This document shows positions 24,163 to 32,402 of a stretch of DNA of 64,000 bases, piece after piece; within the stretch, counting starts at the first letter, position 1, and every line of letters begins with the position of its first letter. The position numbers and the translations under genes were made by a program. The notes beneath the pieces were generated by a model. It was given only the letters and a program-made list of their open reading frames with translations, had not been told where the DNA came from and searched no databases. Origin of the DNA: Pseudooceanicola atlanticus (GTDB lineage Bacteria > Pseudomonadota > Alphaproteobacteria > Rhodobacterales > Rhodobacteraceae); assembly GCF_000768315.1 (NCBI RefSeq), contig NZ_AQQX01000001.1, positions 186,001-250,000 on the forward strand, given 5' to 3'.

Positions 24163-24696
24163 TTACTGGCAGCGGCTCTGGGCTTCGGTCACGGCGGCGG
24201 TGTAACCCACCAGCGAGAACGTGTCCTTCGTGGTGGTCCCGCGCGACGACCGGCCGGTCACAACCGCTTCGGCCCCGGCTTTCATCGAGGCGACGATCTG
24301 GCCGTCCTGCGCCTTGTTCTCGGGCCAGGCCCATTCGCCCTGGGTGATCAGCTCGTATTCGGTGCCGTCGATGTTCAGGTTGACGGTCGAACCGGGCGCG
24401 AAGGGATAGCCGCCGGTAAAGGTGACCTGAGCATCGACGCCCGCGCCGGGGCGGTAGAAGGTCATCAGCAGCATCTGCGACCGGGTCACGGTCACGACCT
24501 GCCCGTTGCGGGTGTTCACGGTTTCCTTCGGAGCGGCGACCGCCCAGCATTCCTTGGGATCGGCGTCTTCGTAGACGGCCCAATCCTCCTGCTCGCTGAC
24601 GATGTTTTCGCTGACCTGCTGCGCGGATGCGGATCCGATGCCGGTCGCCATCATCAGGGTGGATGCGATCAGACCCAGCACGTATCGGGAATTCAT
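24163..24696 (-). CDS. Invasion-associated locus B (IalB) family secreted protein
   Basis: A 177-residue protein with a signal peptide ([19 protein letters not shown], cleavage after ASA near residue 25). The mature part begins [19 protein letters not shown] and carries the IalB pattern of a short beta-rich domain with Cys near both ends (KECWAV and the final SRCQ) that could form a disulfide. Predicted location is periplasmic. IalB was named for Bartonella erythrocyte invasion, but homologues are common in free-living alphaproteobacteria. GGAGG precedes the ATG at 24696; the longer open frame upstream lies antisense to the asparaginase gene. Confidence 0.88.
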   Translation of the reverse strand: MNSRYVLGLIASTLMMATGIGSASAQQVSENIVSEQEDWAVYEDADPKECWAVAAPKETVNTRNGQVVTVTRSQMLLMTFYRPGAGVDAQVTFTGGYPFAPGSTVNLNIDGTEYELITQGEWAWPENKAQDGQIVASMKAGAEAVVTGRSSRGTTTKDTFSLVGYTAAVTEAQSRCQ

Positions 24697-24847
24697 ATGT
24701 CCAGCCTCCAAGCTGTCCTTGCCTCTGTCTTGTCCCTGCGGCCTTGACGGCTGTCTTAGGAACGTCTCTGTCGACCTTGCTATAGTATTCGCATTTCTGC
24801 CAATGACGAAAGAGCGATTGGCGAATTTTTGCAGATGGAACGAAGCG

Positions 24848-25831
24848 ATGACGACAGCCGTTGAAATGGCGCAAATCTGGCGCGGGGCAATCAAGGAAAG
24901 CGTACATATGGGCCACGCGGTCATATGCGACGCCAAGGGCCATGTCATCGAGGCCTGGGGCGACCCCGACCTGGTGATGCTGCCGCGGTCGTCCTGCAAG
25001 ATGGTGCAGGCGCTGCCGCTGGTGGAAAGCGGCGTGGCGCTGGACGAACGGCAGCTGGCGCTTTCCTGCGCGTCGCATTCGGGCGCGGCCGTGCATACCG
25101 AGGCGGTGTCGCGCTGGCTGGCCGACCTGGGGCTGGGCGAGGCCGACCTGCGCTGCGGGCCGCAGGAGCCGGAGGACATCCCGGCGCGGAACGGTCTGAT
25201 CCGCGCCGAAGAGGCACCCTGCCAGATCCACAACAATTGCTCGGGCAAGCATGCAGGGTTCCTGACGCTGAACCAGAAGATGGGCGGCGATGCGGAATAC
25301 GTGAACCCCGATCATCCGCTGCAACTTGCGATCAAGGACGCGTTCGAGGACGTGACCGGCGAAACCAGCCCGGGCTACGGCATCGACGGATGTTCTGCCC
25401 CGAACTTCGCGACCTCGCTGTCCGGGCTGGCGCGCGCCATGGCCTTCTTTGCCAACGCCCATAGGCAAAGCGGTGTGCGGGCCGAGGCCGCGTCGCGTCT
25501 GACCGCCGCGATGATGGCGCATCCGTTGCTGGTGGCCGGGGAAACCCGGGCTTGCACCCGCCTGATGCGCGCGATGGATGGTCGGGCCGCGATTAAGACC
25601 GGGGCCGAGGCGGTGTTCGTTGCAATCCTGCCCGAACAGGGGCTGGGCGTCGCGCTCAAGATCGCGGACGGCACGACCCGTGCGGCCGAATGCGCCATCG
25701 CGTCGATCCTTGTCCGGTTGGGCGTTCTGGAGGCCGATCACCCCGCGACGCTTGAGCGGCGCAACGCGCCGATCCTCAACCGGCGCGGGATCGAAACCGG
25801 CATGATCCGTCCCGGAGAGGCCTTCGCCTGA
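24848..25831 (+). CDS. L-asparaginase, Rhizobium etli type II (AnsA-like) family
   Basis: A 327-residue protein of the asparaginase II family typified by the R. etli enzyme, unrelated to the E. coli type. Signatures are LPRSSCKMVQALPLVESG, CASHSGAAVHTE, HNNCSGKHAGFL and GIDGCSAPNF; the conserved Cys/Lys/Ser residues make up the metal-linked active site. It hydrolyses asparagine to aspartate and ammonia, probably in the cytoplasm since no signal peptide is seen. ATG 24848 is chosen as the family-like N-terminus (TTAVEMAQIWRGA); an ATG at 24803 is a weaker alternative. It is divergent from the IalB-like gene, with the AT-rich TATAGT around 24780 as a possible -10. Confidence 0.88.
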   Translation: MTTAVEMAQIWRGAIKESVHMGHAVICDAKGHVIEAWGDPDLVMLPRSSCKMVQALPLVESGVALDERQLALSCASHSGAAVHTEAVSRWLADLGLGEADLRCGPQEPEDIPARNGLIRAEEAPCQIHNNCSGKHAGFLTLNQKMGGDAEYVNPDHPLQLAIKDAFEDVTGETSPGYGIDGCSAPNFATSLSGLARAMAFFANAHRQSGVRAEAASRLTAAMMAHPLLVAGETRACTRLMRAMDGRAAIKTGAEAVFVAILPEQGLGVALKIADGTTRAAECAIASILVRLGVLEADHPATLERRNAPILNRRGIETGMIRPGEAFA

Positions 25832-25846
25832 GCCATCAGGCGCGGG

Positions 25847-26224
25847 TCAGGCCGCGCCGGTCAGGTCCTGTGCCAGCATCAGCGCATTCCCGTCGGGGTC
25901 ATAGAAGGTCGCAGTGCTGACCATGCCCTCGATCACCTCGGTCGCGCCGTCGAACCGCACGCCCGCCTGTTCCAGCGCGGTGCGGGCGGTGTCGATATCG
26001 GCGATGCCGAAGACCGGCAGGCTGTTGCCCGGCGCGGGCTCTGCCTGTTCGCCAAGGCCGAGCGTGACGCCCTCCGTCTTGGTCTGAAGCTCGCTCCAGC
26101 CGGCGTCGTCGGCGTGGTAGATCAGGTCGAACCCCAGCATCTGCGCGTACCAGTCGGCACTGGCATGTCTGTCCCTGACGGAGATGGCAAAGGTGATGGT
26201 GTTTTCCAGGTCGACGACGGGCAT
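25847..26224 (-). CDS. VOC family protein (glyoxalase/bleomycin resistance-like)
   Basis: A 125-residue VOC-fold protein. It starts VVDLENTITFAISVRDRHAS and has the two-repeat pattern with WYAQMLGFDLIYH in the first unit and VSTATFYDPDGNALMLAQDL in the second. The Glu expected in the second metal site is replaced by a different strand sequence, so metal dependence is uncertain. AGGAG precedes the ATG at 26224. It is divergent, over only 40 bases, from a winged-helix regulator that probably controls it. Substrate unknown. Confidence 0.88.
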   Translation of the reverse strand: MPVVDLENTITFAISVRDRHASADWYAQMLGFDLIYHADDAGWSELQTKTEGVTLGLGEQAEPAPGNSLPVFGIADIDTARTALEQAGVRFDGATEVIEGMVSTATFYDPDGNALMLAQDLTGAA

Positions 26225-26244
26225 TGGGGTTTTCTCCTGTCGGG

Positions 26245-26265
26245 AAATATATATACTATACTTTA
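26245..26265. promoter_or_regulatory. AT-only promoter/operator tract
   Basis: A 21-base stretch made almost only of A and T (ending TATACTATACTTTA) stands out in this GC-rich sequence and occupies the 40-base gap between the divergent VOC and winged-helix genes. TATACT ends three bases before the regulator ATG, so its mRNA may be leaderless, and the reverse strand offers TATAGT for the VOC gene. Overlapping repeats of TATA/ACTATA suit binding by the divergently encoded regulator. Confidence 0.5.
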
Positions 26266-26804
26266 TGGACAAAGACGATCTTGTCAACCTGACTTCCCGG
26301 GCCTGGTCCCTGAACATCCTGGCACAGCTGCATGCGGGAACGCCGGGACGTCAGGCCACCCTGCTGACGGCCACCGGGGCCAGCCGCACGGCCTTTGGCC
26401 AGAGCCTGGCGCATCTGATCGAGCTGGGCCTGCTGGAGCGGAACCCGGGCCACGGCCACCCGCTGCGCCCGGAATTCCGGATGACGCCCAAGGGGGCGGA
26501 GGCGGCCGAGATGGCAGAGGCGATCCTGCGCGCCGGGCCGGACAAGCCGGAGGCCGCCTTGCTGCGCCGGGTTTGGACGGTGCCGGTTTTGTCGGTCTGC
26601 GTGTCCCCGCGCTATTTCAGCGACATCAAGCGCGACCTGCCGCCGATTACCGACCGCGCCTTGTCAGGCTGCCTGAAACAGTTGCGGGCCCGGAACTGGC
26701 TGTCGCGCGACACCGAAACGGAAAGCCACCCGCCACGGCCCGTCTACCGGGCCGCAAATGCGGGTCTCGAGATCGGAGAGGCGGTGCTGCGGCTGGCCTC
26801 GTGA
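26265..26804 (+). CDS. Winged-helix regulator with two HxlR-like domains
   Basis: A 179-residue protein built from two similar winged-helix units. The first (about 8-85) reads SRAWSLNILAQLHAG, ASRTAFGQSLAHLIELGLLE and a wing RPEFRMTPKG. The second (about 98-178) reads RRVWTVPVLSVCVSPRYFSD, ITDRALSGCLKQLRARNWLS and a wing PPRPVYRAANAG. This resembles an internal duplication of the HxlR/MarR-like fold, so one chain might bind DNA like a dimer. The ATG follows an AT-only tract without ribosome binding site. It probably controls the divergent VOC gene. Confidence 0.8.
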   Translation: MDKDDLVNLTSRAWSLNILAQLHAGTPGRQATLLTATGASRTAFGQSLAHLIELGLLERNPGHGHPLRPEFRMTPKGAEAAEMAEAILRAGPDKPEAALLRRVWTVPVLSVCVSPRYFSDIKRDLPPITDRALSGCLKQLRARNWLSRDTETESHPPRPVYRAANAGLEIGEAVLRLAS

Positions 26805-26812
26805 CACGACAA

Positions 26813-26836
26813 AGCCCCGCCGGTGAGGGCGGGGCT
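26813..26836. terminator. Bidirectional terminator between convergent genes
   Basis: A 9-bp perfect stem (AGCCCCGCC / GGCGGGGCT) with a 6-base loop lies 8 bases after the winged-helix regulator stop and 25 bases from the stop of the convergent M16 peptidase gene. On the minus strand it is followed by TTTGTC, so it best serves the peptidase operon. Confidence 0.65.
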
Positions 26837-26860
26837 TCGCATCTTCGATACCGCAACGGA

Positions 26861-28174
26861 TCAGTTGGTGCTGCTCAGCCCTTCCGGCTGACCGACCACG
26901 ACGAAACGCAGCGCGTCGGCATCAAGGTAGCGGCGGGCCACGTCGTTGATCTGCTCCAGCGTGACCGCGTTGACCCGGTCGTTGCGGGTCGCCGGGTAAT
27001 CCAGCGGCATGTCCTGGATCTGCATTCCCGCGATGATGTTGGCGATGCGGCCATTGCCGTCGAAGCGCAGGGGATAGGCGCCGGTCAGGTACTTCTTGGC
27101 GGCCTCCAGCTCCTCCTCGGTCACGCCCTCTTCGGCGATGCGGGTCCATTCGGCGCGGATCACGTCGATCGCGTCGCCGATCCGGTTGTTGGCCGATTGC
27201 ACCTGGCCCATCCAGAGGTCGGAATAATCCTTGTCGACCAGAAAGGAATAGACGCCATAGGTCAGGCCGCGCTTTTCCCGCACCTCGGTCATCAGGCGGC
27301 TTTCAAAGCCACCGCCGCCCAGGATCGTGTTCAGCAGGTAGGCCGCGAAGAAATCCTCGTTTTTCTGGTCCAGCCCGGCATGGCCGAAGAGCGCCACGGA
27401 TTGCGGCGTGTCGAAGGGGATGACGGTGACGCCACCGGTCAGTTCCGGTTCCACGTCCTCGGGCAGGGGGGCGCCGGTTTCGGGCAGATCGCCCAGCAGA
27501 CGGTCGAGCAGGGTCGAAAGCTCTTCGGGTGTGATGTCACCCACGGCACCGACGTAAATGCGGTCCCGCGCCAGGGTATCGGCATGGGCCTGCACCAGGT
27601 CTTCGCGGGTCAGGGCCGCTACCGATTCGAGCGTACCGTTCAGCGAAGAGCCATAGGGATGATCGCCGAAGGCCATCTCGTCGAAGGCCCGGCCCGCAAT
27701 GTCGTTGGGGTCCTTGGCGTCGGAGCGCAGGATCGACAGGACCTGCCCCTTCACCCGTTGCACCGCGTCATCGTCAAAGCGCGGATTGATCAGCGTTTCC
27801 CGCAGCAGATCGACCGACGCGTCGCGGTTTTCGGTCAGGAAACGGGCCGACACGGTCAGCGTGTCATCCCCGACATCGTAGTCGAAGGACGCCGCCAGGC
27901 TTTCCTTGGCGCGGGTGAAGGCCAGCGCGTCCATGTCGCCTGCGCCTTCCTCCAGCGTGGCGGTCATCAGGTTGACGGCCCCCCGTTTGCCGGGCTGGTC
28001 CAGCGATGCGCCACCGGCGAACCAGATCTCAAGCGCGGTGAAGGGGATGGAGTGTTCCTCGACCAGCCAGGCGGTGATGCCGCCGGGGGTCGTGACCTCC
28101 TGGATCTCGACCTCGGCCCGGGCGGGTAGGGCTGCCAGGACGGTCAACGCGAGGGGAAGCAGAAAACGGATCAT
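26861..28174 (-). CDS. M16-family peptidase homologue lacking the zinc motif
   Basis: A 437-residue M16 (insulinase/pitrilysin) fold protein with a signal peptide (MIRFLLPLALTVLAALPARA), so periplasmic. The HxxEH zinc motif is absent; the equivalent segment reads GAVNLMTATLEEGAGDMD. C-terminal substrate-binding features, such as GGGGFESRLMTEVREKRGLTY with the Arg/Tyr pair, are kept. In bacterial M16 pairs one subunit is catalytic and the other non-catalytic; this is the non-catalytic partner. Its ATG overlaps the stop of the active subunit (ATGA), ensuring matched production. Confidence 0.9.
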   Translation of the reverse strand: MIRFLLPLALTVLAALPARAEVEIQEVTTPGGITAWLVEEHSIPFTALEIWFAGGASLDQPGKRGAVNLMTATLEEGAGDMDALAFTRAKESLAASFDYDVGDDTLTVSARFLTENRDASVDLLRETLINPRFDDDAVQRVKGQVLSILRSDAKDPNDIAGRAFDEMAFGDHPYGSSLNGTLESVAALTREDLVQAHADTLARDRIYVGAVGDITPEELSTLLDRLLGDLPETGAPLPEDVEPELTGGVTVIPFDTPQSVALFGHAGLDQKNEDFFAAYLLNTILGGGGFESRLMTEVREKRGLTYGVYSFLVDKDYSDLWMGQVQSANNRIGDAIDVIRAEWTRIAEEGVTEEELEAAKKYLTGAYPLRFDGNGRIANIIAGMQIQDMPLDYPATRNDRVNAVTLEQINDVARRYLDADALRFVVVGQPEGLSSTN

Positions 28175-29568
28175 TGGCTCACCTCCTCGGTGGCGTTGGA
28201 CGTCGGTTCGGAGGATGCCGGTTCGGCGCGCGGCGGCAGCAGGTAGCCGGTGACGGATCGGTCGATGTTCAGCACGCTGTCCGCGGCGGCGAGGATCTGC
28301 TCCTCGGTGACGTTCTGCAGAATGTCGGGCCAGGCCTGGATATCCTCGATCGTCAGGCCCTGGGTCAGGCCGCTGCCATAGCGGCGCGCGATGCTTTGGA
28401 CGTTGTCGCGGGCATAGATCTGCGACGCCTTCATCTGCATCTTGATCCGGTCCAGCTGTTCGCTGTCGATCCCGTCCTCGATGAACTGGGCAACGGTGTC
28501 GTCGAGCGCCTGTTCCGCCTCTTCGAGGGAAATGCCTTCGCTCGGTACGATGACAAAGCCGAAGGTCGTGTCGTCCAGGTTCGTCGCGCCGTAGTAGGCC
28601 GAGGTATAGACCGCCTTGTTCTGTTCGATCGCCAGCTTTTCGTTCAGGTAACTGGTCTGCCCGCCGCCCAGAAGTTCGGACAGCATCACCAGCGCGGCGG
28701 CCTCTTCCTGCGCACCGCTGTCGCGTTCGGGCGCCAGGTAGGTGCGGCTGACATAGGGCTGCGCCACGCGGGGGTCGCGGAAGGTCAGGCGCCGTTCCGC
28801 GGTCTGGAGCGGCTCCTCCGGGCGGGCACGTTCGGGCAGGTCGGGATTGGCGGGGATGGGCCCGTAATGCTCTTCGGCAAGGGTTCGGACCTCGTCGGGG
28901 GTGACATCGCCGGCCACGATCAGGATCGCGTTGTTGGGCGCGTAGAACCTATCGTAATACGCCATCGCATCTTCGAGGCTCAGCTGCTCCATCTCGTGGC
29001 GCCAGCCGATGATCGGCACGCCGTAGCGATGGTTGAGGTATTGCGCCGCCATGGCCTGTTCGCGGAACAGCGCCTGGGGCGAGTTTTCGGTCCGCTGGTT
29101 GCGTTCCTCGATGATGACCTCGCGTTCGGTCAGGATGTCGGCCTCGGTCAGGCGGATGTTGCGCATCCGGTCTGCTTCCATCGACATCATCAGCGACAGC
29201 CGATCAGCGGCGACGCGCTGGAAATAGGCGGTGTAGTCGAAGCTGGTGAAGGCGTTGTCGGTGCCGCCGTTTTCGGCGACGACCTTGGACAGCTCTCCGC
29301 TTTCCAGGTTGTCGGTGGCCTTGAACAACAGGTGTTCCAGGAAATGCGCCACGCCTGAGGTGCCGGGCGTCTCGTCCGCAGATCCGGCGCGGTACCAGAC
29401 CATGTGGACGACGACGGGGGCGCGATGATCCTCGATCACCACGACGTCCATGCCGTTATCGAGCGTGAAATCGGTGACAAGCTCGTCGGCGGCGGTTGCG
29501 GGGAATGTGGCCAGAAGGGTCAGGGCGGTGGCCCAGGACATCAGGCGGGCCGGCAATGTCAGACGCAT
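28171..29568 (-). CDS. M16-family zinc metallopeptidase, catalytic subunit
   Basis: A 465-residue periplasmic M16 peptidase with a signal peptide (residues about 1-27, ending ATAADE). The inverted zinc motif HFLEH is at residues 75-79 and the third ligand is Glu155 (or 154) in VIIEERNQR, the normal 76-residue spacing. It is the first gene of a two-gene operon with an inactive homologue; together they should form a peptide-degrading clamshell. Substrate peptides are unknown, but processing of signal peptides or small peptides in the periplasm is usual for the family. Confidence 0.93.
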   Translation of the reverse strand: MRLTLPARLMSWATALTLLATFPATAADELVTDFTLDNGMDVVVIEDHRAPVVVHMVWYRAGSADETPGTSGVAHFLEHLLFKATDNLESGELSKVVAENGGTDNAFTSFDYTAYFQRVAADRLSLMMSMEADRMRNIRLTEADILTEREVIIEERNQRTENSPQALFREQAMAAQYLNHRYGVPIIGWRHEMEQLSLEDAMAYYDRFYAPNNAILIVAGDVTPDEVRTLAEEHYGPIPANPDLPERARPEEPLQTAERRLTFRDPRVAQPYVSRTYLAPERDSGAQEEAAALVMLSELLGGGQTSYLNEKLAIEQNKAVYTSAYYGATNLDDTTFGFVIVPSEGISLEEAEQALDDTVAQFIEDGIDSEQLDRIKMQMKASQIYARDNVQSIARRYGSGLTQGLTIEDIQAWPDILQNVTEEQILAAADSVLNIDRSVTGYLLPPRAEPASSEPTSNATEEVSQ

Positions 29569-29714
29569 CCGGGATCCTTTGCTCGTTGGGGCGCGGCGGA
29601 CGCGCCCGGGGCTGATCTGTCAGGATTCAAGATAGACGGGCGCGGGCCGCACGCAACAGCGCACGGCCGGATTGAAACCCGATTGACGATAGTTTGACCC
29701 GGTTGTGAGGGCGA

Positions 29715-30251
29715 TCACTTGTTCGGCGGCGGGGCCGTTGGGGTCGGGGCCCCGGCATTGCGCCAGCGATTCTGCTCGGCGCGGGGATCGACGGACTGGT
29801 CCTCGTAGGCCGAGTAATATTCGTCGGCCCGGAAGATCTTGAACTTCAGCCAGCGCGATTTCCGGCGGCGGAATTCTTCGTCCTCGACGGCCAGCTTTTC
29901 GCGGATCGCCGGGTCCACACCGCCACGCGACGCGGCGGCGACAAGCGCGCCATCGGCGCTGGAGATACCGCGATCCTGCACTGCGGCGGCAGACCCGCCA
30001 AGTGCGACTACGGCGTCGGCCTGTGGCTGCTGGTCGGTGCGATTCCCTGCGCCGGGGGTCGGCGGGGGCAGTTCCGTCAGGCTGGGCGGGGCTTCCAGCG
30101 GTTTGCCGGGAACGATGGTGAATTCGTCCGGCCCGTTGGAGGTGTTGCGGATCTTGCGCAGCGTGATGTCACGCTCGTACCCGCCGCAGGCCGACAGACC
30201 CACGGTCGCGATCAACAGCATCGGTAACGCCAGGCGTTTCGGTGCGATCAT
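29715..30251 (-). CDS. DUF3035 lipoprotein (BamF-like)
   Basis: A 178-residue lipoprotein. The N-terminus MIAPKRLALPMLLIATVGLS runs into a lipobox LSAC with the lipidated Cys22. The mature part is proline-rich, then has a conserved segment TSNGPDEFTIVPGKPLEAPP typical of DUF3035. Members in this order of bacteria are annotated as a BAM-complex lipoprotein (BamF), proposed to join outer-membrane beta-barrel assembly. It lies just after lspA, the signal peptidase that would mature it. The ATG at 30251 is chosen because it begins the signal peptide. Confidence 0.85.
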   Translation of the reverse strand: MIAPKRLALPMLLIATVGLSACGGYERDITLRKIRNTSNGPDEFTIVPGKPLEAPPSLTELPPPTPGAGNRTDQQPQADAVVALGGSAAAVQDRGISSADGALVAAASRGGVDPAIREKLAVEDEEFRRRKSRWLKFKIFRADEYYSAYEDQSVDPRAEQNRWRNAGAPTPTAPPPNK

Positions 30252-30304
30252 TGCAGACCCCCATGACTTCTGGCCCCATGGTCTAGCTGATCCTGCGGGC
30301 GGCG

Positions 30305-30772
30305 TCACGTAGCTTTCTCCGCCGGCAGAAGGATCAGCGCCGCCGCGCCCGCGAAGATCGCGATATCCGCGACGTTGAACGCGTAGGGATTGACGAAGCC
30401 GCAACAGCTCATGTTCAGGAAATCGGCCACGGCGCCGTACAGAACACGGTCCACCACGTTGCCAAGCGCCCCGCCCACAAGCAGGCCGGCGGCTATCAGC
30501 CCGGCACGCCGGGGGCGTTCCTTGCTGACCCAGATCAGCACCCCGACCGAGATCACCAGTGCCAGGCCGATCAGGAACCAGCGGGCGATCGAGGTTTCCT
30601 GGGCGAAGAGGCCGAAATTCACCCCCGTGTTCCAGGCCATGCGCAGTTGCAGGTAGGGCGGAAAGACATCGATCATGCCTTTTTCGGCCAGACCCATCCA
30701 GTGGACGACAAGGTACTTGGTCGCCTGATCCAGCAGGAAGGTCCAGAATCCGGCCCAGAAAACAATGCGCAT
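30305..30772 (-). CDS. lspA: Lipoprotein signal peptidase (signal peptidase II)
   Basis: A 155-residue inner-membrane aspartyl peptidase that cleaves prolipoprotein signal peptides after diacylglyceryl transfer. Four hydrophobic segments are visible, with the conserved motifs FLLDQATKYLV, NTGVNFG, GNVVDRV, VADFL (Asp117) and FNVADIAIF (Asp136), the last two giving the catalytic aspartates. The ATG at 30772 is the family-like start (MRIVFW); GTG at 30784, almost touching purH, would add four residues. It lies directly downstream of purH and upstream of the bamF-like gene. Confidence 0.93.
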   Translation of the reverse strand: MRIVFWAGFWTFLLDQATKYLVVHWMGLAEKGMIDVFPPYLQLRMAWNTGVNFGLFAQETSIARWFLIGLALVISVGVLIWVSKERPRRAGLIAAGLLVGGALGNVVDRVLYGAVADFLNMSCCGFVNPYAFNVADIAIFAGAAALILLPAEKAT

Positions 30773-30785
30773 CCTGATCGTCACC

Positions 30786-32375
30786 TCAGTGCCGGAAATG
30801 GCGCATGGAGGTGAGGACCATGGCCAACCCGGCCTCGTCCGCGGCCTCGATCACCTCGTTGTCGCGCATCGAGCCGCCGGGCTGGATGACAGCCGTCGCG
30901 CCGGCCTCTGCCGCGGTCAGCAGACCGTCGGCGAAGGGGAAGAACGCATCCGACGCCACGACAGAGCCCTTGGTCAGCGGTTCCGACAGCTCAAGCGCCT
31001 CGGCCATGTCCTGGCTCTTGCGGGCGGCGATGCGGCAGCTGTCCACGCGGGACATCTGGCCCGCGCCGATGCCCACGGTCGCGCCGTCCTTGACGTAGAC
31101 GATGGCGTTCGATTTCACGTGCTTGGCGACCTTCCAGGCAAACAGCATATCCGCCATTTCCTTGTCCGAGGGCGCGCGTTTCGTCACCACCTTCAGGTCG
31201 TCGAAATCGATATGGCCGGCATCCTTGTCCTGGACCAGCAGCCCGCCCGACACCTGGCGCAGGGTCAGCGCGGCGTATTTCGGATCGGCCAGGCCCGGCG
31301 CGGTCAGCAGGCGCAGGTTCTTCTTGGCGGCAAAGACTTCGCGGGCGGCCTCGTCGGCGCCCGGCGCGATGACCACTTCGGTGAAGATCTTGGCGATCTC
31401 CTCTGCGGTGTCGCCGTCCAGTGCTTCGTTCAGGGCGATGATGCCCCCGAAGGCCGAGGTCCGGTCGCAGTCGAAGGCGCGCATATAGGCCTCCCGCAGG
31501 GAGGACCCGCGCGCCACGCCGCAAGGGTTGGCGTGCTTGATGATCGCGCAGGCCGGACCGTTGGAGGGCAGGAATTCCGACACCAGTTCATAGGCGGCAT
31601 CGGTGTCGTTGATATTGTTGTAGGACAGCTCCTTGCCCTGGTGCTGGGTCGCATTGGCGACGCCGGGGCGGTCCGATCCATCGGTGTAGAAGGCCGCGCT
31701 CTGATGCGGGTTTTCGCCGTAGCGCAGGGTCTGCGACAGGGTGCCGGCAAAGACCCGGCGGCGCGGCGCGGGTTCGTCGATGGCGGCGGCCATCCAGGTC
31801 GACACGGCCGCATCGTAGGCGCCGGTGCGGGCATAGGCGATCTGGGCCAGCTTCTTGCGGAAGGCCAGCGTCGTCTGGCCGTCATTGGCGCGCATCTCGT
31901 CCAGCAGGGGGCCGTAATCCTCGACATCCACCACGACGTTGACGAAGCCATGGTTCTTGGCCGCGGCGCGGATCATCGCGGGGCCGCCGATATCGATGTT
32001 CTCGATGCAGGTGTCGTAATCGGCGCCCTTGGCGACCGTTTCCTCGAACGGGTAGAGGTTCACGATCAGCAGGTCGATCGGCGCGATCCCGTGTTCTTCC
32101 ATCGCGGCAACGTGGCTGTCATTGTCGCGCAGCGCCAGAAGGCCGCCATGCACGCGCGGGTGCAGCGTCTTGACGCGGCCATCCATCATCTCGGGAAAGC
32201 CGGTGACGTCGGCGACGTCGGTCACCTCCAGCCCGGCTTCGCGCAGCATGCCCGCGCTGCCCCCGGTCGAGAGCAGCTCGACCCCCATGCCGGCCAGGTC
32301 CTTGGCCAGATCGAGAAGCCCGGTCTTGTCCGAGACGGAAATAAGCGCGCGGCGAACAGGGGTGAGGTCGGTCAT
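30786..32375 (-). CDS. purH: Bifunctional AICAR transformylase / IMP cyclohydrolase
   Basis: A 529-residue enzyme for the last two steps of IMP synthesis. The N-terminal MGS-like IMP cyclohydrolase domain (about 1-150) starts [20 protein letters not shown]. The larger AICARFT domain contains [28 protein letters not shown] and the C-terminal [12 protein letters not shown] and [12 protein letters not shown]. Length is normal. It lies upstream of lspA and downstream of the heparinase-like and rsmB genes on the same strand, all closely spaced, so these may be co-transcribed. Confidence 0.97.
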   Translation of the reverse strand: MTDLTPVRRALISVSDKTGLLDLAKDLAGMGVELLSTGGSAGMLREAGLEVTDVADVTGFPEMMDGRVKTLHPRVHGGLLALRDNDSHVAAMEEHGIAPIDLLIVNLYPFEETVAKGADYDTCIENIDIGGPAMIRAAAKNHGFVNVVVDVEDYGPLLDEMRANDGQTTLAFRKKLAQIAYARTGAYDAAVSTWMAAAIDEPAPRRRVFAGTLSQTLRYGENPHQSAAFYTDGSDRPGVANATQHQGKELSYNNINDTDAAYELVSEFLPSNGPACAIIKHANPCGVARGSSLREAYMRAFDCDRTSAFGGIIALNEALDGDTAEEIAKIFTEVVIAPGADEAAREVFAAKKNLRLLTAPGLADPKYAALTLRQVSGGLLVQDKDAGHIDFDDLKVVTKRAPSDKEMADMLFAWKVAKHVKSNAIVYVKDGATVGIGAGQMSRVDSCRIAARKSQDMAEALELSEPLTKGSVVASDAFFPFADGLLTAAEAGATAVIQPGGSMRDNEVIEAADEAGLAMVLTSMRHFRH

Positions 32376-32402
32376 GTCGGTCGGTGATCCTTCAGTCGGC
32401 TA

